From contig CANGYQ010000004.1 of the NCBI GenBank assembly GCA_947458745.1, forward strand, positions 62,001-126,000: DNA of 64,000 nucleotides, written 5' to 3'. The stretch is from Bryobacteraceae bacterium. GTDB lineage: Bacteria; Acidobacteriota; Terriglobia; Bryobacterales; Bryobacteraceae. The stretch's first letter is position 1. Each line of letters begins with the position of its first letter. Positions 42,139 to 51,978 of this stretch are shown in pieces. The translations under genes and the position numbers were made by a program. A model generated the notes under the pieces. The model did not search any database, was not told where the DNA came from, and saw nothing but the letters and a program-made list of their open reading frames with translations.

Positions 42139-43124
42139 CCGTGACGGCTCCAGTAAAGGGTCCGTGGCGGCTGCCCGCCGAATGGGAGGCTCACGAAGCC
42201 ACCTGGATCGCCTGGCCGCATGAAAAGAGCGACTGGCCGGGCAAGTTCGCGCCCATCCATTGGGTCTATGCGGAGATCGTCCGGCACCTGGCGCAAGTGG
42301 AAGTAGTGCGGATCGTCGTCCAGAACGAAGCGGAAAAGAAGGCGGCCGGGCGGATCTTTGAGAAGTCCGGCGTTGATCTCGATTGGGTGGAGTTCTTCAT
42401 CGCCCCCACCAATCGCAGCTGGCTCCGCGATACGTCGCCGATCTTTGTTCGCAACGAAGCGGGGGAGGTGGCGGCGACGGACTGGAAGTTCAACGCCTGG
42501 GCCAAGTACCCGAACTTCGAGCATGATGACCAGTTGCCCGCCTTTGTCGCAAAGAAGCTGAAGATGCCGCGGGTCGCCACCAAGGTGGTGCTGGAAGGCG
42601 GCGGCATTGATTCCAATGGCGCCGGACGCCTGCTGACCACTGAAGAGTGGCTGCTCTCGGACGTCCAGGTCCGCAACCCCGGCTTCACGCGGGAGGACTA
42701 CCAGCGGGTCTTCGCCCAGCATCTGGGCATTACGGAAGTGATCTGGCTGGACCACGGCATTGTGGGCGACGACACGCACGGCCACGTGGACGACCTGGCG
42801 CGCTTTGTGGCGGAAGATACGGTGGTGACGCTCGATGTCGGCGACGCGGTGGCCCGGCTCAAGAAGGCTGGCCTGCGCGTCGTGAAACTGCCGCAGCCGC
42901 AGCCGGTCACCTTCGACGGCCAGTTACTCCCGGCCAGCTACGCCAACTTCTACATTGCCAACGGCCTGGTGCTGGTCCCCACCTTCACTGACCCGGCGGA
43001 CCGGCTGGCGCTGAACACAATCGCCAAACTGTTCCCGGACCGCGCGATAGTGGGCATCCCCTGCCGCGATCTGGTGCTCGGGCTGGGCACGCTGCACTGC
43101 ATGACCATGCAGCAGCCAGCCTAG
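42126..43124 (+). CDS. aguA: Agmatine deiminase
   Basis: This enzyme converts agmatine to N-carbamoylputrescine, the substrate of the upstream amidase. The 332-residue guanidine-group-modifying enzyme has WLRDTSPIFV, LEGGGIDSNG, the catalytic His in DDTHGHVDD, and the catalytic Cys in LGTLHCMTMQQP near the C terminus. The start ATG 42126 lies inside the end of aguB. No arginine decarboxylase is seen in the window. Confidence 0.93.
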   Translation: MAGVTVTAPVKGPWRLPAEWEAHEATWIAWPHEKSDWPGKFAPIHWVYAEIVRHLAQVEVVRIVVQNEAEKKAAGRIFEKSGVDLDWVEFFIAPTNRSWLRDTSPIFVRNEAGEVAATDWKFNAWAKYPNFEHDDQLPAFVAKKLKMPRVATKVVLEGGGIDSNGAGRLLTTEEWLLSDVQVRNPGFTREDYQRVFAQHLGITEVIWLDHGIVGDDTHGHVDDLARFVAEDTVVTLDVGDAVARLKKAGLRVVKLPQPQPVTFDGQLLPASYANFYIANGLVLVPTFTDPADRLALNTIAKLFPDRAIVGIPCRDLVLGLGTLHCMTMQQPA

Positions 43125-43238
43125 CTTCGTGGAGACGAATCGCCCATCAGACCGATAACATGTAATCTCATCTCGGCTTGCCGCCCCCGTCCAGGATCGG
43201 AACCGACCACTAATCTTGACAGCCCGGAAGGCAGCGAC

Positions 43239-43853
43239 ATGATCCATCCTCACAACGAACTCCGCTTTGTCGATCCTTTGATCGGCTGGGGCGTCTTCGC
43301 AACCCAGCCGATCCCCGGTGGGACCATCACCTGGGTCTTTGATGACCTCGACCAGATTGTGACGCCCGAACGGGCGTTAGAGTTGGCCCCGGTTTTGGCT
43401 GAGGCGGTCGAGAAATACTCCTACCTCAACGGCCGCAACCAGCGATTGTTGTGCGGGGACCATAGCCGGTTCATCAACCATTCCTGCCGGGCCACCTGCC
43501 TCTCGCCGGGCTTTGACTTTGAGAGCGCCGTTCGCGACATCGAGGCGGGCGAGGAGTTAACCGACGTCTTCGGCACGCTCAATCTTGAAGCGTCGGTCCC
43601 CTGCAGCTGCGGCGCTGTGGATTGCAGGAAGACCATCGGGCATCAGGACTTCGAGAGCTGCGGAGCGCGCTGGGACGCACTGGTGCAAGCCGCATTCCCG
43701 CTGATGGACCAGGTGCCGCAACCCTTGTGGGAACTCGTCCGCGAAAAGGAAGCGGTGGAACAAACGCTGGCTGGGAAACAAGCGATTCCGTCCTGCCGAG
43801 TGCATTTTCTGGGGGCGCAGGTTAAGCAGCCAAGCTGTAACTCCGGCCATTGA
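43239..43853 (+). CDS. SET-domain protein (putative lysine methyltransferase)
   Basis: The 204-residue protein has a SET core: GWGVFATQPIPGG at the start, the knot motif RFINHSCRATC, and GEELTDVFG where most SET proteins have GEELTxDY. A post-SET-like cysteine cluster (CSCGAVDCRKTIG) follows. These enzymes transfer methyl groups from S-adenosylmethionine to lysines; the bacterial target is unknown. The catalytic Tyr normally in the last SET motif appears replaced by Val/Phe, so activity is uncertain. GGAAGG precedes ATG 43239 at good distance. The stop overlaps the start region of the ABC exporter remnant. Confidence 0.8.
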   Translation: MIHPHNELRFVDPLIGWGVFATQPIPGGTITWVFDDLDQIVTPERALELAPVLAEAVEKYSYLNGRNQRLLCGDHSRFINHSCRATCLSPGFDFESAVRDIEAGEELTDVFGTLNLEASVPCSCGAVDCRKTIGHQDFESCGARWDALVQAAFPLMDQVPQPLWELVREKEAVEQTLAGKQAIPSCRVHFLGAQVKQPSCNSGH

Positions 43854-43905
43854 GCGGGGAGACGAACCAGGTCAAGCTCTGCGCTGGGGGCCGTTCCTTC
43901 GGCAC

Positions 43906-45408
43906 TTGGCCATTTACTTCCGCGCGCACCAGGGGCCGTTGGTCTTGCTGTCGGTGGACTACGGCTTTGAGACGGGCTTCTATTGGTTAGTGCCGTTGGC
44001 CTTCCGGCACTTGATCGACAATACCTTGGCGGTGAAGGACTACCGCGCGCTGGTTGGTCTGCTGGCCGTGCTGGTCGGTGGCAACATCGCCACATCGTTC
44101 GCCTCGTTGTGGCGCGGGTACTTTTGGGCCCGGGTGGAAAACCAGGTAGTCAGCGACCTCCGTTTTCGCCCGTTCGACCGGCTGCAACGCCTGTCCACCA
44201 GCTATTACGCGAAGCATTCGGCGGGCGAGATCTTGTCGCGGTTCTCGAACGACACCGGCGCCATCACCAGCGCTCTTAACACGGCCACTGTGTGGGGCTT
44301 GCTGCCGGGCCTGGATGCGGTATTGGGGATGGGAGTATTGGCCTTCCTGGACTGGCGGAGGGCGTTAGTCGCGGTGCTGGCCTGGCCCTGGTGTCTGCTG
44401 GTGCCGCCCCGGATCGCCCGGCGCGCCTCACCGGCAGCCTATGAACGGCAGGAGCGGGAAGGCGATCCACTGGCCGTCGTTCAGGAGGGCGTCGAAGCGC
44501 AGTCCGTCGTCCGGGCTTATGAGCTGGAGCGTTACCGGATGCGGCGCTTCCTGAATGCCGACGCCGCGCTGTTTGAAGCCGCCACCCACACCAGCTTTTT
44601 GGGTGCTCTGATGGACCAAGCCGCCATCTCTGGACTGTTGGTGCTGCAGGCGCTTACGCTGGGCTTTGGCGCTTGGCTCGCCTTCAACGGAGCGCTCACG
44701 ATTGGCACGCTGGCAGCCTTCCAGGCGCTCTTTCTGCCAGTCAGCAACTCCCTTCTGTACTTCACGCAGTACACGCGCGGACTACTACCGGCCCGGGCTG
44801 CACTTCGACGGATCAACGAGTTTCTCGCCGAGCCCACTTCCGTGCCGGATGCCGCGAATGCGGCCACCCTGGCACCCTTTCGCGGCGTCATCGAGTTCGA
44901 CAATGTCTCCTTCAGCTGCGGCGGCCAGCCCGTGTTGAACAACATCTCTTTCCGGATCCCCTCTGGCATGTCGGCCGCCTTTGTAGGCCACAGCGGTTCG
45001 GGCAAGAGCACCCTATTGAGCCTGCTGTTGCGCTTCCATGATCCGCAAAGCGGGGCGGTGCGGCTGGATGGTGTCGATCTGCGCACCATCAATCAAGAGT
45101 CCTGGCGGCGCCAGCTGGGCGTAGTGTTTCAGGAAAACATCCTGTTCCGCGCGACCCTGGCCGAAAATCTTCGCCTGGGCGCGCCGGCCTTGGGGTTGGC
45201 CGAGATAGAGTAGGCGGTGCGGACCGCGGGCATTCATGCAATGGTGACGCGCCTTCCGCAGGGCTACAACACCGAAGCGGGCGAACGCGGAAGCCGCTTC
45301 TCCGGTGGCGAACGGCAGCGTTTGGCACTGGCCCGGGCCCTGGCGCGGCGTCCGGCGGTGCTCGTGCTGGATGAGACAACCTCGGCGCTGGATGCCGAAG
45401 CCGTCTAG
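43906..45408 (+). pseudogene. ABC exporter (MsbA-like half transporter), broken by an internal TAG and 3' truncation
   Basis: One frame encodes the membrane domain (about residues 10-300; HSAGEILSRFSNDT) and a nucleotide-binding domain with Walker A GHSGSGKST. It is interrupted by TAG at 45211-45213 and resumes at once in the same frame with [16 protein letters not shown] and Walker [13 protein letters not shown]. It stops at AEAV, before the H-loop. Two independent lesions make it non-functional. The truncation point shares a CTAG with the stop of the convergent barrel gene. The N-terminal start is also unclear: TTG 43906 is used here, and similarity seems to begin upstream (near 43849-43879) without an ATG. 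Confidence 0.82.
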
Positions 45409-46193
45409 AATGTCCAACCAAGTGCGACCCCAGCGTTCAGCACCCGCCGGTTGGTCACGGCCTGGCGTATCACTTGAGAGGTGATCTGAGTCAGCTCCGC
45501 GTGCGGCCGTAGATACCAGCCGCCTTTCAGCGGAATCGAGGCGGCAAGGTCCAGTTGGGCGAAATCCACTGCCCCGCGCGCCACGTCGACATAGGCCCGG
45601 TTGAAGCGGCCGTTCCATGCGCCCACGATGGCGTGGGCCTCCCACTTCACGCGGCGCGATTGCCGCTCCCAACCCACGCCGCTCTCGATGAAATAGGCAC
45701 CTCGGTACGCGGCAATGTCGGTGGTATGCAGAGTGAACAGCGTCACTGGACCCGCAGTGTAGGAGACCCGGCCGGACACCTCGGCTGTGCGCGTGGTGGG
45801 AATACCCGGCGGCCCCTGCCAGACGTAGCCCTGCAGTGTCCCCTCGACCCGCCAGCGGCGCATTTGCCGCCAAGTCGTGGCGGTCCAGAAAAGCTGATCG
45901 AACCGGCCTTGGCGAGGCTCACGGGAAAGCGGCATGTTGGACCAGACGGAGAAGGTCACCCGCTTGGCTTCAAGCCACACCGCGGGCTGAAACACCGGGC
46001 CTTCGCTGTAGGTGAAACCACGCCACACATACCGGCCATTGAAGTCCGCCTCTCCACCCCAGCGCACCGGCTGGCCTGACGCCACCGGCATGGCCGCCAA
46101 ACTGACAAGACCCGCTAGCCGGACCAGTGCACCTAGCAGCACTTGGCGCGCGCGTACTTTTCCTTCATCCGCTCCTCGCTGAAGCGCCGCCAT
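45405..46193 (-). CDS. Putative outer-membrane beta-barrel protein
   Basis: The product has up to 262 residues, with a signal peptide ([23 protein letters not shown]) and then alternating amphipathic strands rich in Trp, Tyr and Arg, ending in Phe (GVALGWTF), the classic barrel C terminus. It resembles periplasm/outer-membrane proteins of the type that open with [21 protein letters not shown]. The substrate or role is unknown. The start is uncertain: ATG 46193 lies inside ybdD without a ribosome-binding site; GTG 46142 is an alternative just before the signal core. Confidence 0.68.
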   Translation of the reverse strand: MAALQRGADEGKVRARQVLLGALVRLAGLVSLAAMPVASGQPVRWGGEADFNGRYVWRGFTYSEGPVFQPAVWLEAKRVTFSVWSNMPLSREPRQGRFDQLFWTATTWRQMRRWRVEGTLQGYVWQGPPGIPTTRTAEVSGRVSYTAGPVTLFTLHTTDIAAYRGAYFIESGVGWERQSRRVKWEAHAIVGAWNGRFNRAYVDVARGAVDFAQLDLAASIPLKGGWYLRPHAELTQITSQVIRQAVTNRRVLNAGVALGWTF

Positions 46194-46309
46194 TCGGCGC
46201 CGGAGGGGGTGGCACCGTGGTGGGCCAGGTGGCGCTCATAGGCGGTCTCATCGGAGAGCTCGCGGAGAATGCCGCGGAGGATGGCGAAGAAGTTCTTTAC
46301 GGCGCTCAT
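46133..46309 (-). CDS. ybdD: YbdD/YjiX family small protein, CstA partner
   Basis: The product has 58 residues, opening [15 protein letters not shown] and ending [11 protein letters not shown], typical of the YbdD/YjiX family. Genes of this family sit directly after CstA or BtsT transporters and are reported to be needed for pyruvate transport. The ATG overlaps the cstA stop as ATGA, so translation is coupled. Confidence 0.9.
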   Translation of the reverse strand: MSAVKNFFAILRGILRELSDETAYERHLAHHGATPSGAEWRRFSEERMKEKYARAKCC

Positions 46310-48393
46310 CCGCCCACCTCTTCGGCCTTCAGCTGGGTCAACACGAAGGGCGTTTCGCTCGATACGGCCACGGTCTTCTTGCTGAGCACGGAGATCCACA
46401 GGCGGATCGAGTCGATCAGAATCGTCGTCACCAGCACCAGGAACAGGCCGCAGATGACGGCGTCCAGGCGCTCGTTGAAGATCAGCCGCTGGGTCTCGGC
46501 GATCTTGGCGGGGGCGATCTTGCCCGCGTCGATCAGGCCTTGCAGTTGATTGGCGCGGGCCAGAAAGCCGATGCGGGGAACATCGGAGAAGATCTTCTGC
46601 CAGGCGGCCGTGTAGGTGACCGTGAGCAGCCAGCTTAAGGGCACGCAAGTGACCCACATGTACTTCGCGCCATGCATCTTGATCAGGATGGTGGTGGCGA
46701 CGCACAGGGCGACGCTGGCCAGCAGCTGGTTGGCGATGCCAAAGAGCGGCCAGAGGGTGTTGATGCCGCCCAACGGGTCCAGCACGCCTTGATAGAGGAA
46801 GTAACCCCAACTGAGCACGATGACGGCGCTGGTGCCGATGACGCCGGGCATCCAACTGGTGCGGCCGAGCGGCTTCCAGATATGGCCCAGCAGGTCCTGC
46901 AACATGAAGCGGCCGACGCGTGTGCCGGCGTCGATGACGGTCAAGATAAACAGCGCCTCAAACATGATGGCGAAGTGGTACCAGAAGCCCAGGATCGCCT
47001 TGCCTGCTCCAGGAGCGGCCGCCAGGCCTTCGGCAAAGATATGCGCCATGCCCAACGCCAACGACGGCGCGCCGCCGGTGCGGGCGAACAGCGTGTCTTC
47101 GCCGACATCCTTGGCGAGCGCGGCCATCTGCGGGGCGGTGACCGGGAAACCCCAACCGGAGATCGTCGCCACGGCGGCATCGGCGGTGGCGCCCACAACA
47201 CCGGCGGGCGAATTCACGGCGAAGTAGACACCGGGTTCCAGAGCGCCTGCCGCGATGATGGCCATGATGGCCACAAAGCCTTCGAGCAACATCGAGCCAT
47301 AGCCCACCGGCAGTGCATGCTTCTCCTTGGCGATCATCTTGGGCGTGGTGCCGGAACTGATCAGCGAATGGAAGCCAGAGATGGCACCACAGGCGATGGT
47401 GATGAAGCAGAACGGAAATACCTTACCCGCAAAGATCGGCCCGGTGCCATCGATAAACTGCGTCACCGCCGGCAACTGCATCTGCGGCCGGACAAACAGA
47501 ATACCGACGCCCAGCATCAACACCACGCCCAACTTGACGAACGTTGAGAGATAGTCCCGCGGTGCCAGCAGCAGCCAGACCGGTAGCGCGCTGGCGGAGA
47601 ATCCGTAGAGGATGATGCCGATGGCTAGCGCTGTCCCGCCGAAGGTGAACATGGGGGCCAGCGTGGGGTCATGCGCGACGTACTCGCCCAGGAAGATGCT
47701 GCCCATCACCAAGGCAAAGCCGATGGCCGAAACTTCCAGCACCTTGCCGGGCCGCAGATAGCGGAGATAAAGGCCCATGAAGACCGCGATAGGCATGGTG
47801 GCCACGATAGTGAACGTGCCCCAGGGGCTGCCCTTTAGGGCGTTCACCACCACCAGCGCGACCACTGCCAGTAGGATGATCATGATCAGCAGCACCGTCA
47901 CCAGCGCCGTGAAGCCACCGATGCGGCCGATCTCTTCGCGGGCCATTTGGCCCAGCGACTTGCCGTCGCGGCGCATGGAACAGAACAGGATCACAAAGTC
48001 CTGCACCGCTCCGCCCAGCAGACAGCCGATGATGATCCAGAGCGTGCCGGGCAGGTAGCCGAACTGGGCCGCGAGTGTAGGCCCTACCAGTGGCCCAGGT
48101 CCGGCGATGGCGGCAAAGTGGTGGCCAAAGACGATCCACTTATTGGTGGGCTCATAGTCGTGTCCGTTGCGGAGCCGCTCGGCGGGCGTGGCCCGCTGAT
48201 TGTCGAGCGCCATCACCTTGGCGGCCAGAAATGTACCGTAGAGGCGATACCCAATAATCCAGATGCCGGCGCTGGCCAGCACCAGCCACATGCTGTTGAC
48301 GGGCTCGCCATTACTCATCGCGATGGTGGCCAAGGCGAAGGCCGCTATGGCCGAAATCAGCCCCCAAACCGCGAATCCCAACACTTTGCTCAT
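46306..48393 (-). CDS. cstA: Carbon starvation protein A (peptide/pyruvate transporter)
   Basis: This 695-residue inner-membrane transporter has about 16-18 helices. Family signatures include [35 protein letters not shown] and GTTPKMI. CstA-type carriers import peptides and pyruvate, often under nutrient limitation. Length and motifs are canonical. It is translationally coupled to ybdD. I did not recognise a CRP-like site upstream. Confidence 0.95.
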   Translation of the reverse strand: MSKVLGFAVWGLISAIAAFALATIAMSNGEPVNSMWLVLASAGIWIIGYRLYGTFLAAKVMALDNQRATPAERLRNGHDYEPTNKWIVFGHHFAAIAGPGPLVGPTLAAQFGYLPGTLWIIIGCLLGGAVQDFVILFCSMRRDGKSLGQMAREEIGRIGGFTALVTVLLIMIILLAVVALVVVNALKGSPWGTFTIVATMPIAVFMGLYLRYLRPGKVLEVSAIGFALVMGSIFLGEYVAHDPTLAPMFTFGGTALAIGIILYGFSASALPVWLLLAPRDYLSTFVKLGVVLMLGVGILFVRPQMQLPAVTQFIDGTGPIFAGKVFPFCFITIACGAISGFHSLISSGTTPKMIAKEKHALPVGYGSMLLEGFVAIMAIIAAGALEPGVYFAVNSPAGVVGATADAAVATISGWGFPVTAPQMAALAKDVGEDTLFARTGGAPSLALGMAHIFAEGLAAAPGAGKAILGFWYHFAIMFEALFILTVIDAGTRVGRFMLQDLLGHIWKPLGRTSWMPGVIGTSAVIVLSWGYFLYQGVLDPLGGINTLWPLFGIANQLLASVALCVATTILIKMHGAKYMWVTCVPLSWLLTVTYTAAWQKIFSDVPRIGFLARANQLQGLIDAGKIAPAKIAETQRLIFNERLDAVICGLFLVLVTTILIDSIRLWISVLSKKTVAVSSETPFVLTQLKAEEVGG

Positions 48394-48463
48394 GAAGGGA
48401 ATTGTAACGACTCAAGGGGGCCCGTGTAGACAACTCGGGCGCGGGCCGTTTTTTTTCGCGAAA

Positions 48464-48491
48464 GTGAGACAAAGTGCGACATTTTGCGACA
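48464..48491. repeat. Three direct repeats with exact 10-bp period
   Basis: GTGAGACA (48464-48471), GTGCGACA (48474-48481) and TTGCGACA (48484-48491) start exactly 10 bp apart, on one face of the helix. They lie in the 174-bp gap between cstA and the 39-residue ORF. This is a possible array of protein-binding sites; no regulator is assigned. Confidence 0.45.
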
Positions 48492-48567
48492 CCCACGCGT
48501 GGCGGGGCCCGTTCTGAGTGCGAGCTTAGGGCAACGCGGGGCCGGGCAAAGGCAAGGAGGTGGAAAC

Positions 48568-48687
48568 GTGCTGAATCGAAACCAGTTCGAGGAGCGCTCG
48601 ACCCGTGAATGCGAGGCGCGGGCATTTCGAATGGAGCAGCGACTACGGGAGGCCAGTCCGCGGCCTGACCGTCGCGGCTCGGACTGA
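48568..48687 (+). CDS. 39-residue hypothetical ORF with a near-perfect Shine-Dalgarno
   Basis: GTG 48568 is preceded by AAGGAGGTG with 5 nt spacing, close to the ideal anti-16S match and the best ribosome-binding site in the window. The product begins with VLNRNQFEERSTRECEARAF, is Arg/Glu rich, hydrophilic, and has one Cys. I recognise no family. Phased repeats lie about 80 nt upstream. Confidence 0.55.
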   Translation: MLNRNQFEERSTRECEARAFRMEQRLREASPRPDRRGSD

Positions 48688-48702
48688 GGTGGATCGCAGC
48701 GG

Positions 48703-49227
48703 CTACTTTTTCTCGAAGCCGATGGCGGCGACGATCAGGCCGAGTTCGCGTTGATCGAAGGTGCCGGCGGCGATGAACTTATCGAGCGAGAATTCGACCG
48801 TGGCGCTTTCGCCCAGCAGCGCGCCGCCGGGGACGTCGCGGGTGTAGGTGGCGGGTCCGGATTTGGAGAAGGTCTCCGGGTCCAGCTTCATTTGGCCGAT
48901 CATGGCGGAGAGCGTGATGGGGCCCAGCTTGGCCGTCACCGGCTCCGGCACAGTGAGGTTGACGCGTAGGCGCGCGCCTTTCTCGGATGCCCCAAAGGGC
49001 GGGCGCAGCTTCACGGCAAAGGTTCCGGCGGTCCAGCGCCAAGCGTTCTGTTCCGGTGCATGGAAGCCTTTGATGAACTGCGGGGCGGCCTTGGGGTCCG
49101 GGGCTCGGAGGAACATCATCAGCTCCGCTGGACCTTCGATGGTGGCCGGACCGGCCTTCTTCTTGCAGGCCCCGCCCGCCGTCAAGGCGAGCACCAGCAT
49201 CAGGGTTCGAATCATAGTTAGCTTCAT
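48703..49227 (-). CDS. Putative exported or lipid-anchored hypothetical protein
   Basis: The product is about 174 residues, with a signal segment (IRTLMLVLALTAGGAC) followed by KKK; the Cys may be lipidated although the lipobox is atypical. The mature part is beta-rich with no recognised domain. ATG 49227 overlaps the stop of the upstream oxidoreductase as TAATG, so expression is coupled to it. It may be an accessory of that enzyme, by position only. Confidence 0.7.
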   Translation of the reverse strand: MKLTMIRTLMLVLALTAGGACKKKAGPATIEGPAELMMFLRAPDPKAAPQFIKGFHAPEQNAWRWTAGTFAVKLRPPFGASEKGARLRVNLTVPEPVTAKLGPITLSAMIGQMKLDPETFSKSGPATYTRDVPGGALLGESATVEFSLDKFIAAGTFDQRELGLIVAAIGFEKK

Positions 49228-51299
49228 TACTCCCCGCACCGCTCCACTTCCACCAGACAGTTGTAGAAGGTTGCGCCGTTGCCGATATCGGTTAGGCGCT
49301 CCGACGTCAAGGCATTGACGGTCTGTCCATCGTCAGCCAACTTACCCCAGCGGACGGCGGGAATGCGCACCACGCCTTGGCGCAAGCCGGGCGTCAGTTC
49401 CGCGCGGAGCAACATGCTGCCCCGGCCATTGTAGACGCGCACCCGGTCACCGGTAGAGATCCCGCGCGGGGCGGCATCGTCGGGGTGGATCTTGGCCGCG
49501 GAGGTTTCGTGGTTTACGGCGGGGCGGTTGCCGAACGTAGAGTTCATGCTGTTGTCGTTCTTGGACGACACCATCTCCAGCGGAAACTGGCGAGCCTCAT
49601 CGTGGCGCGCAGTTCCGTGCCGCGATTCGACCGGCGGCGTGTAGTGCCAGTTGGCCACATCAAAGTGCAGCTTGCCGCTTTCGGTGGGGAAGCCTTCGGC
49701 GAAGGGTTGAAACGGCTGGCCAGGGGCGGAGAGCTTCAGCCGGATGGAATGTTCCTGCTCCAGCGCTTCCAGCGTGATGCCTTCCATGAACGGGTGACCG
49801 GAATCGAGCGCGGCGCGCATCAGGTCGTCATCGGAGGCGGTCAATTCAGCATCGGTGAGGCCCATGCGTTGCGCGATCAGCCGGAAGATCTCGGTGTTGG
49901 GCTTGCATTCGCCGGGCGCGGGCAGGGCCGGGCGAGCCATCTGGACGTGATAGTGGCCGTAGGCCAAGTAGAGGTCGTTGTGCTCCAGGAAGGTTGTCGT
50001 GGGCAGCACAATGTCGGCATAGTCGGCGGTGTCGGTGAGGAAATGCTCCAGCACGACGGTGAACAGATCTTCGCGTTTAAGGCCGCGGCGCACGGCATTC
50101 TGATTGGGCGCAATGCCGGCGGGGTTGGAGGCATAGACCACCATGGCGTGCACGGCGGGCTGATCAAGATCGTTGAGGGCGTGGCCCAACCGGGACATAT
50201 TGACGATGCGCGCTTCACGGCCCAGCGGCGAGCGCTGCTGCAGGTCCGGCCGTTCCAGCGCATCGGCATTGAAGCGGAAGGCCTGCGAGGTGGACAATTG
50301 CAAGCCGCCGCCGACATCACGCCAAGCGCCCACCAGTGCCGGGAGCGAAGCAATGGCGTGCACCGCGCGGCCCCCGCGTTCGCTGCGCTGGACGCCGTAG
50401 TTCAAGCGGATGACTGCCGGCCGCGTGGTGGCGTATTCGCGCGCCAGGAAGATCACATCTTCGGCCGCTATCCCGGTCAACTGCGCGACGTGGGTGGGCG
50501 TGTAATCGGCCACGTAAGCCTTCAGGTCCGCCACGCCAGTGGTGTGCTGGGCGACGTAGTCCTGGTCGTGGAGGTTCTCGTGCAAGATGACGTGCATCAT
50601 GCCGAGGGCAAGGGCGAGGTCACTACCGGGGTTGATGTAGAAGTGCCGGTCCGCCAGCGCGCCGGTGCGGGTGAGCACGGGGTCAATCGTGTAGAGCTTG
50701 GCACCACGGCGGCGGGCCTCGACGATGAAGGGCCACAAGTGCACGTTGGTGCCGTGGATGTTGGCGCCCCAGGCGAGGATCAACTTGGAATCAGTGAATT
50801 GCTCCGGCTCAGTGCCGTAGCGGTAGCCGACGGCCGCCATCAGACCCACGCCACCGGCGGACGAGCAGATGGTGCGGTCCAGGCGCGAGGCGCCCAGGCG
50901 ATGGAAGAACCGCCGGTCCATGCCATTGGCCTGGATGCGGCCCATGGTGCCCGCATAGCTGTAGGGCAGGATCGCTTCCGGGCCATGCGTGTCAGACACC
51001 TGTTGCAGCCGGGTGGCGACGGTGTCTAGAGCTTCATCCCAACTGATCCGCGTGAACTGGCCGGTGCCCTTAGGTCCGGTGCGCTTGAGGGGATGCATCA
51101 AGCGTTCGGCGTGATAGTTGCGGTCGAGATACTGGGCCACTTTGCCGCACAGGAAGCCTTGCGTCACGACATGATCGGGATTGCCACGCAGACGGGAGCC
51201 TTTGCCGAGCGAATCGACATCGATCAGCAGCGAGCAAGTGTCGGGACAATCGAGCGCGCAGACAGAGTGCTTGGTTTGGCGGGCAGTGTCGATGGCCAT
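49227..51299 (-). CDS. Molybdopterin oxidoreductase (DMSO reductase family)
   Basis: The 690-residue enzyme has an N-terminal [4Fe-4S] motif (CALDCPDTCSLL then GFLCGK), molybdopterin-binding regions (AGTMGRIQANGMDRRFF, LAWGANIHGTN, DPVLTRTGALAD, VYASNPAG) and the C-terminal dinucleotide-binding domain (HPDDAAPRGISTGDRVRVYN). CSSAGG near residue 143 may hold the Mo ligand. No Tat signal is visible, so it is probably cytoplasmic. The substrate is not clear; formate dehydrogenase-like and biotin-sulfoxide-reductase-like relatives share this layout. No separate electron-transfer subunit is encoded nearby. Confidence 0.88.
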   Translation of the reverse strand: MAIDTARQTKHSVCALDCPDTCSLLIDVDSLGKGSRLRGNPDHVVTQGFLCGKVAQYLDRNYHAERLMHPLKRTGPKGTGQFTRISWDEALDTVATRLQQVSDTHGPEAILPYSYAGTMGRIQANGMDRRFFHRLGASRLDRTICSSAGGVGLMAAVGYRYGTEPEQFTDSKLILAWGANIHGTNVHLWPFIVEARRRGAKLYTIDPVLTRTGALADRHFYINPGSDLALALGMMHVILHENLHDQDYVAQHTTGVADLKAYVADYTPTHVAQLTGIAAEDVIFLAREYATTRPAVIRLNYGVQRSERGGRAVHAIASLPALVGAWRDVGGGLQLSTSQAFRFNADALERPDLQQRSPLGREARIVNMSRLGHALNDLDQPAVHAMVVYASNPAGIAPNQNAVRRGLKREDLFTVVLEHFLTDTADYADIVLPTTTFLEHNDLYLAYGHYHVQMARPALPAPGECKPNTEIFRLIAQRMGLTDAELTASDDDLMRAALDSGHPFMEGITLEALEQEHSIRLKLSAPGQPFQPFAEGFPTESGKLHFDVANWHYTPPVESRHGTARHDEARQFPLEMVSSKNDNSMNSTFGNRPAVNHETSAAKIHPDDAAPRGISTGDRVRVYNGRGSMLLRAELTPGLRQGVVRIPAVRWGKLADDGQTVNALTSERLTDIGNGATFYNCLVEVERCGE

Positions 51300-51355
51300 A
51301 GATCTAGTGTATTCGCCGGATTGCCGTTGGCGCTTCGGCAGGCCACGCTGGAGCT

Positions 51356-51928
51356 ATGTTGTACGCACTGGTATTGTTGGCTCAGGATTTCAGCTTTGCG
51401 CCGCCGGACGCGACGTTTCTGGCCAGCCTGAATGTGCGCCAGGTCCGCGGGGCGATCGACAGCCTGGCCCGCGAAGCGGGCATCAAGAGCGCGGCAAGCT
51501 GGAAAGTGCTGGACCGGGTGGATCGGGTCCAGGTGGCCATCACCATGAAGGGCGAAGAGGCGCAGATGCTGGCCCTACTGGAAGGCACCTTCAAGGCCGA
51601 GGACGTCGCGGAATTGCGCAAAGGCGCCAAGGGCCGCGACGCCATGGACATCAAGCTGCTGGACGGCCGGCGCATCCTGATTGGTGACCGGGAGATGATG
51701 ACGCCGGGCACGAAGCCGTCGATTGCTGGAATGTTCGATGGCGTGTCCATCAAGGGCCAGCGCCGCCCGGCCGGCCCCAGCCTGCCACCGGCGGAATCCG
51801 CGCTCCAACAGGCGCTGCAACGGCTGCCGGTCCAGAAATGGCCCGCGCCTCCCGCGGTGGTCCGGCCTCCGGCGGTGGCGGTGATCCACGGGATGAGCAG
51901 TGGGACGTTGACGATGCGGATCGATTGA
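51356..51928 (+). CDS. Hypothetical protein upstream of leuS
   Basis: The product has 190 residues with a short hydrophobic start (MLYALVLLAQ) that may be a weak signal peptide. An alpha/beta region follows (DATFLASLNVRQVRGAIDSLAREAGIK) and then a Pro-rich stretch. I recognise no family. GGAG lies just before ATG 51356. It ends 50 nt before leuS and is probably co-transcribed. Confidence 0.6.
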   Translation: MLYALVLLAQDFSFAPPDATFLASLNVRQVRGAIDSLAREAGIKSAASWKVLDRVDRVQVAITMKGEEAQMLALLEGTFKAEDVAELRKGAKGRDAMDIKLLDGRRILIGDREMMTPGTKPSIAGMFDGVSIKGQRRPAGPSLPPAESALQQALQRLPVQKWPAPPAVVRPPAVAVIHGMSSGTLTMRID

Positions 51929-51978
51929 AACTTCTGCCGTTGGGCCGCTCAACCTTTACACTAAAGGTTTACCCCAAC

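Noticed and set aside
45211..45213. TAG in the ABC exporter as a pyrrolysine codon
   Set aside because: The codon is not at a known functional position, the gene is also truncated at its end, and acidobacteria are not known to use pyrrolysine.
48664..48690. CGCGGCTCGG as a third copy of the REP-like element
   Set aside because: It is only a 10-base match without the palindromic partner and lies within a small ORF.
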